A stretch of DNA of 18,049 nt, from the NCBI GenBank assembly GCA_905221605.1, contig CAJNDS010001460.1, forward strand, positions 1 to 18,049. The letters are read 5' to 3'. The translations under genes were made by a program, and so were the position numbers. This document shows, in pieces, positions 1-8,300 of the stretch (the stretch's first letter is position 1; every line of letters starts with the position of its first letter). Under the pieces are notes generated by a model. The model was not told the origin of the DNA. It saw nothing but the letters and a program-made list of their open reading frames with translations, and made no database searches. This DNA is from Symbiodinium natans (Eukaryota > Sar > Dinophyceae > Suessiales > Symbiodiniaceae).

Positions 1-64
1 TTGGGTTCGCGCACACGCAGCAAGCAAGAAGAAGTGGGTGCTTTGCACTTCCAAGATGACTACC

Positions 65-70
65 GCGCGC

Positions 71-119
<49 letters not shown>
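65..119. repeat. CG/GT dinucleotide microsatellite
   Basis: A short run of CG units turns into about 24 uninterrupted GT units. On the minus strand it is a CA run starting about 25 nt after the donor at 140-135, so it is probably intronic. Confidence 0.97.
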
Positions 120-121
<2 letters not shown>

Positions 122-140
122 AGGACTCTGTCAGACTTAC

Positions 141-264
141 CTCTAGCTGCCATTCAAGTTCCACGTCTATGCTGAATGGAAACTTGAAATTCTTATCCGA
201 CGTTGAAGCATGGGGGACATGTGAGGCTTGGTAGCACATTCGTAAATTTCTTTGCAGCAACTTC
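141..264 (-). CDS. Minus-gene candidate exon with canonical GTAAGT donor
   Basis: The minus frame reads STSDKNFKFPFSIDVELEWQ then LE and ends on GAG|GTAAGT (plus positions 140-135), the strongest splice donor in the window. The upstream limit is either 249 or 264. The intron that follows carries the CA repeat, and the rest of the gene lies beyond the left edge. Confidence 0.45.
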
Positions 265-3200
265 CTCAAGCCAGCTGTGAAGAGGCCCGTGCCAAAGCGC
301 CTTCACGCCTTCTCGGTGACCTCAACTTGCCCGTGCCGACACCGGTGGAGATGACGCCGGAGGGCAAGGACCATGACCGACAGAAAGACTGTTGGAGCGA
401 CATTCTGCGGTGTTGTAAATTCCTTAAATGGCCACTGCGGCGCTCCGAGGACCGCATCCTGTTACATCGCTTTCCAGGGGGCGGCGGCTTGCTCACATAT
501 TGCAAGGAGCTGGTGTGGAGAGTTCTCACATGTTCTACGGGCACTCACTTCCCCATCTCTCCCTGACAAGCATGATAAGCATGCCAGGATGACGGCTGCT
601 TCGTGCACACGTTGAATACCGAGAGTGGCCTCATACGCAAAATCGATGCTCTCCAGTTATGTATGCACGCTGCCGATTTGCTTGTTGCAGAGCCGATGGC
701 TGCGAACGCTGCCCAATTTGTTCAGGAAAGATTTCATTGCACGGTTGCGGTTGAAAACGCTGGAGATGTCCGACGAAAAGGTTGAAGTAGCATTTAATTA
801 GCATTCATCAGATCAAGGCTGCTGCCTTCTTCGGGTGTGTGGCTATACTGCCTTTTCTTACCGATTCTGAGAAGCCACTTGTACTGCAGAGAATCTTGTC
901 AAATGTTGCTCAAGTGCCACAGGATAACGTATAACTGCAAAACGGCCTCCTGCACAAGTTATCTGGTTATTGACAGCTGAAGCCAAGTCAGGAATGCGTC
1001 CACCTACGCGCTGAACCAAGCGTTGCGCAGCGCCGCCGGCAAACGGTGGCAAAGAGATGTTGCGTGTCAAGCGCATCCTTGCTAGGCTACAGTCGCTCGC
1101 AAACCCATCACCAATCACCGCTCGTTCGATGAATGAGACATGTTGGTTCCATGTGGTTTTGGATTTGCAGCATCAGCGCGAAGAATGCGATCACCTCCAG
1201 GGACGTGCAAAACTATGCAGGGTGCTGTACAGACTTTACAGGACGTCTGATGGGTTTTACTCATGATGGAGATCACTGGCAGATGTGCCACCCTGTGGTA
1301 AAGGACCAGAGCACCGACCATGCATCCGTCATCACCTTGCAGATGAAATTTGGTGACCTTGCTCCAATCTGCTCCATATCTCCCAAAAATGATACAAATG
1401 GCTGCAACTGAGCCGACATGCTCTACGGGAATGCTGTTGCACCTGCTTGCACCTGCCTTCGACTGCATCATTGGCACCAGCACCGAAGAGGTCACGAAGC
1501 GGCTTCTTGGAGCTTTTTTTTGTACATAGGGTTCTTTCCATTCTTGTACATCTTGTTAACAGCCTGTAAGAGCTCGACAGCAAAGCTGCCATCAAGCAAT
1601 GGTGTTTCTGTGCAGATGGCCGAAAATGATGCTGTAGCATCGGTTGTGGCTCTACCGTAAAGCTTTTTGTGCTGCTTCCATCTGGAGGAGCTGATTTCTT
1701 GGTGCGAGCTTGTTGTCTCACAGTCTTGGTTCAAGGCGAAACCATAGCCTTGTCCAACTGAACTCGTCCGTGGTACGGGAATTCTCAGACAAAAGTAGAA
1801 TAATTCCTATTATGAACTCAACAAATTTATCTAAAGCCTTAGTAAATACATAGTGAAACCATGCACGTGTATGGCTGGCAGCTGCGAGCCGCACTCGCCT
1901 TCGGCTGTGTCGCTGCACCTCGGAGACCAAATATTCTTTTTCCGGATCCATAGAATGTGTGCATACAAGATAAGCAGAAGCGGTACCACACTGACGACAT
2001 ACAAAGAGTACAATGTGTGCAGATGAAAGTTGCACAAACAGCTCAGCAATTGTCGACTGAAGTTCAGGTTGCTGCAGAGGGAAGTCCTCGTTGTGAAGTC
2101 GAGGATGCAGGACTGTGCGAAGAAAGCCACTTGCCGGCAACTTGATTTCTAGCAGCGGCTTTCACGGGTTTTTGGTGGGTTTCGGGCTCGAAGACAGACG
2201 AAGGGGCTGGAAAGCCATGTGGGAAGAGAACTAGGCTTTCCTTTCCAAGTAGATGGACAAGTAGTTTTCAGGTTGATTCAGCACCTTCGACATCAACCAG
2301 GCCAAAATACAGAGCTACATCTTACGGAATACCGGCCCTTCCCATCAAACAGTGTACACTCACCAGTTTCCTGTCGCAGCAAAATCGCAACGCTACAGCT
2401 TGGGCACTTGCAAAGGTTGCATTCGACAGCGCCCGCAATGAGAGATGTACTCACAATACTCAAGCAGCTCAATGCCAAACATAATGGCAGTTGATACACC
2501 TTGAATGGCCTCCAAGATATACATAAGAAACATAACTGCGAAAAGAACAACTAACAGAGGAGCGAACAGCACTGCAAAGGCTAGTTAAGAACAAAGTGCT
2601 CAAGCAGGAGCGGCACCACGACTGTTGAACCAAGCACAGCCACCCCCTGTTGTTCTACAGCCGTGTACTCAACATTCCTATGGCCAAATAGCCACACTAG
2701 CAGCGCAACCGGTTTCTTTCAACACGGCGGTCCTTAAATGGTGGAGTTCGTGGTCAGCACCTGTAAATTGACGAAGTAAGAAGATGTGCGTCTTGTGAGT
2801 TACACGATCTTGGCTTTCATTCTGCTTCGTGCATGATACAGCACCAACACTGCTCCTCCTTGTATGCCCAAAGCCTGGGAGCGGTTGTATGACATCATCA
2901 GGTGAGTTGGCAGACGTGCGTCTTCTTCAAGTGAGCATCCAGCTCAATTTGCTTCTCAGCAGCGATTCTTCAAAACTTATGTACTTGCAGAGCGTCATCC
3001 ATGAAGTGTGCTGACTCGTGCTGTCTGCGCTGATGCTGCGCTTTCAAATCCAAGGACGAGCAGCTCTTCACAACACGCAGCACCTGTCAACCACACGAAT
3101 TTCACGTAGATGTCCCGGTGAGCTACAATCGGCTTGCCGAAAGCTGTGCTCGAGAGTCACTTGTCCTCTGTGGACTTTGCTGCGGGCTCCAAGGCAGTTG

Positions 3201-3404
3201 CTGGAATTGTCTGAGTCTGAACAAGCACATTCGCCGCGGCCGCAGTCGCATCCGCACGATAGATGGTTGAGGTGCAGAGTCTTCTAAAAAGCACAATGAG
3301 GCTGGGCGGCGTGGCATTGCTAGATGCGCACGAACATCTTGCGGCTCACATGGACCTCGGTGTTGTCTATATTGGGCTCGTGCCGCTTGGCAAAGCAAGA
3401 GGAC
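141..3404 (-). CDS. Intron-rich membrane protein of unknown family, cysteine-rich plus hydrophobic segments; partial at its 3' end
   Basis: I do not recognise the family. On the minus strand, exons 3404-3356, 3283-3084 and 3024-2985 join in phase, and 2760-2724, 2677-2631, 2571-2455 and one starting at 2112 form a second chain in phase; a link between 2985 and 2760 is missing. The first part is polar and cysteine-rich (SCGCDCGRGECACSDSD). The second holds a long hydrophobic run (VLFAPLLVVLFAVMFLMYIL, then EAIQGVSTAIMFGIELLEY) that would span the membrane once or twice. Further exons continue left: 1607-1496, 1401-1336, 422-309 and one ending at 141 on a GAG|GTAAGT donor. That last donor means the gene runs past the left edge. 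In contrast to the plus-strand transporter, most junctions chosen here start with GT. Short introns (46-72 nt) are typical. The gene could be two genes; start and stop codons are not identified. Confidence 0.6.
309..422 (-). CDS. Minus-gene candidate exon with a membrane helix
   Basis: After ...TTTAAG the minus strand reads EFTTPQNVAPTVFLSVMVLA followed by LRRHLHRC. This is a hydrophobic segment ending in a basic cluster, the usual pattern at the cytoplasmic side of a helix. Likely donors are AAG|GCGTGA at 309 or GAG|GTCACC at 321. A plus-strand frame across 252-420 is open as well (LLGDLNLPVPTPVEMTPEG), so strand choice is not certain. Confidence 0.4.
848..930 (+). other. Plus-strand protein-like frame inside the minus-gene region
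   Basis: The plus strand reads LPFLTDSEKPLVLQRILSNV then AQVPQDNV before TAA. The minus strand here is also open over 858-1118 (FAGGAAQRLVQRVGGRIPDL). The same ambiguity holds at 690-790 (plus RTLPNLFRKDFIARLRLKTL; minus SSVFNRNRAMKSFLNKLGSV). I cannot assign these pieces to a strand. Confidence 0.25.
1336..1607 (-). CDS. Minus-gene candidate exons, soluble part
   Basis: Exon 1607-1496 or slightly shorter follows the acceptor CTGCACAG and encodes TPLLDGSFAVELLQAVNKMY, then KNGKNPMYKKKLQEA. A GC donor after QEA would put it in phase 0. Exon 1401-1336 follows TTGCAG and encodes PFVSFLGDMEQIGARSPNFI followed by CK, ending AAG|GTGATG. The frame stays open beyond that donor (VMTDAWSVLWSFTTGW), so the exon may be longer. 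No family recognised. The plus strand at 1408-1530 also has an open frame that looks protein-like; the minus reading is preferred because of strand continuity with the exons above. Confidence 0.45.
1740..2112 (-). CDS. Minus-gene candidate exon, polar then hydrophobic
   Basis: After the acceptor CGCACAG the frame that fits the phase of the upstream exon reads LHPRLHNEDFPLQQPELQST, then IAELFVQLSSAHIVLF, and stays open past FTKALDKFVEFIIGIILLL. A second minus frame over 1930-2040 is also open and very hydrophobic (LYSLYVVSVVPLLLILYAHI). One of the two may be intronic, so the exon end is uncertain; it may stop well before 1740. Confidence 0.4.
2455..3024 (-). CDS. Minus-gene exons: linker and hydrophobic core
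   Basis: Exon 3024-2985 encodes QHESAHFMDDALQ in phase with the cysteine-rich exon. Exon 2760-2724 encodes ADHELHHLRTA, 2677-2631 encodes NVEYTAVEQQGVAVL, and 2571-2455 encodes LFAPLLVVLFAVMFLMYILE followed by AIQGVSTAIMFGIELLEY; these three join in phase across GT-AG introns of 46 and 59 nt. The last exon ends on the classic donor GTGAGT. The 39-codon hydrophobic exon should form one long or two short membrane helices. At least one exon between 2985 and 2760 is not resolved: the phases at the two ends differ. Confidence 0.6.
3084..3404 (-). CDS. Minus-gene exons: polar N-part and cysteine-rich exon
   Basis: Exon 3404-3356 encodes SSCFAKRHEPNIDNTE and ends in GAG|GTCCAT. The next exon (3283-3084, 200 nt) starts in phase 0 after TTTTAG and encodes KTLHLNHLSCGCDCGRGECA, continuing with SDSDNSSNCLGARSKVHRG and LEHSFRQADCSSPGHLREIR. 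It ends GACAG|GTGCTG. Ten cysteines in about 66 codons, six of them within 12 residues, suggest a metal-binding or disulfide-rich loop; no named domain fits. The 66-codon uninterrupted frame and the phase match with both neighbours make this the best-supported exon of the gene. Confidence 0.65.
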
Positions 3405-3633
3405 CTACTGTTCACACATTTTGCCTCAGGCTTACCGGCCATTCTCAGGGAGCAGCGCACGAAGAGCTATATAGCAATGGACTGCTCTGAGGATGGCATT
3501 TGGAGGGACACTCTGGTTTCTACGAAGCAGCGCCGACTCTGCGGGTCAAGGTGCAGTGGCAAAACTTGTGTAAGCAGCGGCAGCAAAATGTACTGAAGTC
3601 ACAGACTCGCTGCTAATTTGAGACAGACCTTCC

Positions 3634-3876
3634 ATGCAAGGAGAGTCAGAATCGCAGGAGGTGCGGGGAGGGTTGAAGACCGGCGCTGGAAAAGCAGATC
3701 TTGCACAGTGGAATTTATTGGTAGATAGAAACTCTAGGAAGGTCTGTCTTCGCGATGTGCACTTAAAGGCTCTTAGCAGCTTGCTTCGCTCAATAGCAGT
3801 CTTCTGCGTCACGATGCGCGCGCAAATGTGCACACATGGTCCGTCGGTCGCTGCTGGGCCTGGCATCATAGACTAA
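3634..3876 (+). other. Candidate leader exon for the MFS gene (weak)
   Basis: An ATG-started open frame begins MQGESESQEVRGGLKTGAGK, a polar stretch that would suit the cytoplasmic N-terminus missing from the MFS model. A GT site after QE (GAG|GTGCGG) would join in phase 0 to the exon at 4027. The opposite strand is also open here (TAIERSKLLRAFKCTSRR) and could instead belong to the 5' part of the minus-strand gene. I cannot decide between the two. Confidence 0.25.
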
Positions 3877-4026
3877 GACTAGAGAGATGCTGGCCTGTGG
3901 CGTGATCACTTTGCAACGGACTTGTGTGGCTTAGATACATGATGGAGTTTTGATGGTCCGCACATTTGCGGAACGCAGCAGTGGGCTGCAGGGTCTGTAA
4001 AAGAGAGCTACCGCAAGTGAGAGCAG

Positions 4027-4473
4027 GCATCGTTCTTCACCCTGTACTTCATCGTCTTCATGGCCCCTTGTCAGACAACACACTGCAGTCCAAGTCAGTA
4101 CGCCTGCGAAAGCGATCCAAAGCTGCTTCCGTCGTATCTCAGGATGCATTTGGATTTGGAATCTTCGCTCCTTATGTTCCGGTGCTGTCCAAGACGTTCA
4201 ACATGAGTGCGCGAAACATTGCAGGCGTGACATCAAGTACCATCAAGTAGTGAACTCGTGAACCAAGAGAGAGAGAGAGAGAGAGTGAGAGAGAGAGAGT
4301 GAGACAGAGAGAGAGCGAGCTCCTGCCAGTCCGTAAACTGTTCCACATCATCGGCACACTAGAGGCCTGCTGACAGCCTTCTCCTTTGCCCAGGCCAGTT
4401 TTTCAGAACATTTCAGAACTCTGTTGTGTCTTTCCAGAGCATCTTGGGTGGGATTGGGCTGGCAGGCTTCCAG
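4027..4473 (+). CDS. MFS gene exons 1-3 (TM1 and start of TM2)
   Basis: Exon 4027-4062 reads ASFFTLYFIVFM. It joins in phase to 4143-4226, which begins DAFGFGIFAPYVPVLSKTF and ends NIAG, giving a typical MFS first helix (FM-DAFGFG across the junction). Exon 4438-4473 reads SILGGIGLAGFQ. The first intron (4063-4142) starts GCCCCT, the second (4227-4437) GTGACA and the third (4474-4730) GCCCAG. The second intron holds a GA-rich simple repeat. The first exon is preceded in frame by TGA at 4018-4020, so translation cannot simply continue upstream. Confidence 0.8.
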
Positions 4474-5344
4474 GCCCAGGCTGCCAGGTCCTAGGCTTCG
4501 CTTCCTGTCTTAGCCTCCGGCTCTTTGGTTTTCAGTTTATCGGGATGCGGACTCGACGTGCTTGGCGCTGCGCTCTTCTTGCGGACAACCTTCGGTGGAT
4601 AGGGCTTCCAGCTGAGTCCAGCTTCAGGGAGGCCCTTTGTTCGAAACACAGGGACTGCGAATAAGCGCATGCGGCAGCAATTCTTACAGCACTCGGATTC
4701 CATCTTGCAAGTAGCGTGCTTGCTTCGCAGGCCTTTCTCACACCGCTTTTCGGGTACCTTTCCGATCGAATTGGGCGGCGCAAGGCACCATGAATTCGAT
4801 TCTCACGTTCATTCGCAACATGCGTTGCCTGGCTTGGTTGAACAACGCACATGGTACTCCAGGTACTGCTGCTGGCAGTGGCAGGTGAAGCCGCCACGAT
4901 GCACGAAGTCCTGTGGGGTGCAAGGCTTCGCTTTGTCTCTTTGGGAAGTCGTCTGTCAGCTCATGTTCGTCGAGGAGCGACTTTTGCCGAGCAACACGAT
5001 TGGTCATGTGACGTGTCATCTGGTCTCACACCCCCAGGTCACTGCCTTTGCAGCGCTGAGCTGCGCAAGGCTCGCGCGTTGTTCCATTTGCTTTTGCCGG
5101 TAAGGGCTACATTGCCTCAATTTCAACAACATGAGGACAGATTCGGATGGATCTCTCAGATGTATTCGCCTGCACAGTATGGGCCCTCGATCGGAATCGG
5201 AGCGCAGGAGTTTCCACGGACTGCTGGTGGGCTACACTTTGGCCGGTGCCTTCTCTGCTACGATTCTTGGCTAACAAAACCATCGTGCGATTGGGTATTT
5301 TAGTATGCTCTAGTGCAACAAAGTAGCTGTCATTGGGTGTATAT

Positions 5345-5375
<31 letters not shown>

Positions 5376-8300
5376 GTTATGTTTTTATTTGTTTGTTTAT
5401 TTATTTATGTATATATATATATATATACATGTATATGTATATGTATATGTATATATGTATGTATATGGCTCATATGACCAATAGATACATGTATGTTTAT
5501 TTATGTGCGCATAATATGTAAACATCTAGCAAAGTATCTCTCGAAGGAATCCCAAGGTCCCAGGTCCACGCAACCATCCAGGTCTCTGGGGTAGAACACG
5601 CCTCTCATCACATCCCATTTCTCCCCCGGGTGGGCTCTGGGCTCTGCGCGTAGTGCACTCGCAGCTCGACTGAGCTGTCCATCACTCGTCACTCGACACA
5701 CGTACCATGGCATTGTGTTCAAGCATGCAGATGGCGATGCACAGTGATCCTTTGTACAGGACGGGTCTTCAGTGTCATCAACATGACATAAGCACAACAC
5801 AACACAAGCGAGAACTGCGTTCGGGAAGTGCTTCTGATTCGAGAATCTACTCTGATTTTCATGCCGGTTGCCAGGATAGGCGTGTGCAACGCGTACATTG
5901 CGGACATCACCGACGAGCAAGAACGGCCAGTTCGTGTTGCCCACGTCAACGGCAGCCAGGAGCTTAGCTCCGTCTTGATAACGTAAACTCATGTACAGTA
6001 CCCAAAGCATCAAAGGCTTGCGAAGAGACCTTTAGCTTGACAGAGAGCCTGCAGCATGTTTCTTGCAAGCTGCAGTTCACGACGAAAAGCAGGTTGATGA
6101 GGGTGCAGGTCTCGTCGGAACAAGGCTTAGTGCATCTTTGTGCTACTGCTAATGGCCGGACTCATATTATGTCTCAATGCACTTGCTGCATCATGTACTT
6201 CGCTAGGAGGCAAGTAAGTACATCACATGTAGTAAGTAAACCGGTGAAGGCTGCATCAGTCCATGTTTACCCGCAAATTCAAGCAGAGGGATGTAGCCAT
6301 GCAGCGTCTTTTCATGAAATATGAAGGTGCCATGGACAGGTATATGCCTCCTTCCGATCTTGAAATGTGTGTGCAGCATTCCTTATGTCAGACTCAGGCA
6401 TTGCTTTGGGCATCCTTGTTGGTCCAGTGGTCGGAGCTGTGATCAGCAATCAGGGATTCGTTGCAGCATGCCGCACCTTGGATGACACATTGGCAGCCTT
6501 GGCAGCAAGCTGCAAACATCCTGCCGTTAGCAGCTTCCGCCGAAACACGTCAACAGCGCTGCATGTGTCTGCGAAAGTACCAGAACACCGAAGCAGGCCC
6601 ATGTGAGCTGCAACGACTTCTCGCTGTTGTTCCGCATTTCTTGAAGTTCCAGTAATTACTGGTTCTTGGTAGCTCGAGTGTCAAGGAATTTTCATGCGGG
6701 GCAAGTCGTCACTCTGCACGCGTCATGTTCCAGTCCAGTCCTGCTAAGCAGCTCAGCAAGATCCAGCAAACATCCGAGGTATCTGCGCACTCCTCTCCGC
6801 CACAAACTGGGCCTTTGCATGCTGTTGCCTTGGTGCTCCCAAAGAGACAGCCGTGACTTGGCAAGCTGATGCATCATCGTGGCCTTTCGAGTTGTCATCA
6901 TCACCCGATCTCTGGGTTGTGAGAGTGCCAGCGAGGCTCCAGAAGAGGGCAGCAATTCACCAGAGAACGGCGAGCCACACATCCCTGGCCTGGCATGGCT
7001 CTTGCCATTCGGCCGTTGAGACGTAAAAAGCTTCGTCCAAGCCTTGCATAGTCCACTGCTCCAATGCTCAGGTGCCTGGGTGCCTTCCTTGGAGAGGCGT
7101 GGGGCACACGACACACACCTTGGCTGCCTGCCTCCCCCTCCCCCCTCCTCCCCCCCCAACGGTTTGCTCGGTGCAGGCTGGTCTGGCAGCCTCTTGATGG
7201 CACATGACGTGGCGTGTTGTGATGGAACGTGGTCCACGTAGCAAGATGTCAGCTGGTGGTGTTGCAGATTCTTTACCGAGGCCTGGGAAAGCTGTGCTGC
7301 TCTTTATGTCATGGACAGCTTCATGTCCGCAACTGGGTGGGAGGGCCTAAGCAAGCAAGCCAGAATAAGCTAAATCCCGTAGCAAGACGGCCTCAGCACA
7401 GCGTGAAGTTCAGCGTGAACATGTGCCGAGGCTACTTCTGGTACTATCCTTCACCTGCGACTGCAAGCTCTCAGTTTTATGCCGGCAGTTCCTTGGTGCA
7501 TGTGCAGCATGCTGCACTAACATCCGCTGAAATGAGCTGCTTTTTCAGACCACGACACCCTCAGAACCACAGGTATGGCGTTCTGCGGCGTCACCGTGAT
7601 TTGTGTCACAGTGTTCCTCTTTCCCTACATGATGCGCATTTTCGAGCAGTGGTTGCTTGGTACCAATGCAGTCAGAACTGGATAACCTTGCACATGACAC
7701 CTCGGCAAATTGCAAAGAATAGTTACATGTAGGCTTAGAGTAAGGTGGACCGTTGTCATTGGCAACTTGGCCTGCAGTTTTCGGGGGCTGCAGAGAGCTT
7801 CTTTGACTCAAGGCGTGCATGCTGCAAAGTCTGCAAGCGATGTGCCTCGCAGGGCTTCACGGAAAAACTGTCTGCCTGAGGTACTGGCTTCCGCCTGACT
7901 GGCCTTATCGGAATAGCCATGGCGCCAACGAAGTGGTGGTTTCTTGCAGCACAAGGCTCGCAAGGGCTCGCAAGACTGTGGCTGGTACGAGTGGGTGAAG
8001 GGTGTTGGGATGCCTACGGTTTTATCCAGTTGTTCCGAAGACTGTCTTTGACACACTGGCAGACATGTCATCACTGTGTTTCATTCCATCGCGCTTACGG
8101 TTTCCAGAAGCCCGATGCTATGAAAATCTTTTCATCCAGATTTTCCATATACAGCCCCTCTCCCGAGAGACCTCCTGACCCTGAAATTGAGATGAAAAGC
8201 AACGGAGGTGAAAGCTTGTGTCCGGGTTCTGAAAGTGCATAGTCTGAAGCATGCATAGATAGAGTAGTGCATGGCCGGTGCCCGCTTCTCTGCCGCTGGA

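Noticed and set aside
60-119. Protein frame with an HT repeat over the GT/CA microsatellite
   Set aside because: The repeat lies after a GTAAGT donor, so it is intronic; only the part left of the donor in transcript order is kept as an exon.
1410-1431. Possible second relict spliced leader on the minus strand (CCGTAG ... GGCTCAG)
   Set aside because: It needs a one-base insertion and has several mismatches in the conserved middle, and it sits between internal exons of the minus-strand gene. Chance similarity is more likely.
5333-5521. 62-codon frame rich in Y, I and M
   Set aside because: Produced by TA and TATG repeats inside an intron.
5501-6013. 170-codon minus-strand frame
   Set aside because: It is the shadow of the AYIAD exon (5880-5951) and has no recognisable domain; the plus-strand signature is decisive.
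6692-7237. 181-codon minus-strand frame
   Set aside because: It lies opposite transporter exons 10 and 11 and the C-rich intron tract, and its composition (G/R/P-rich) mirrors that tract.
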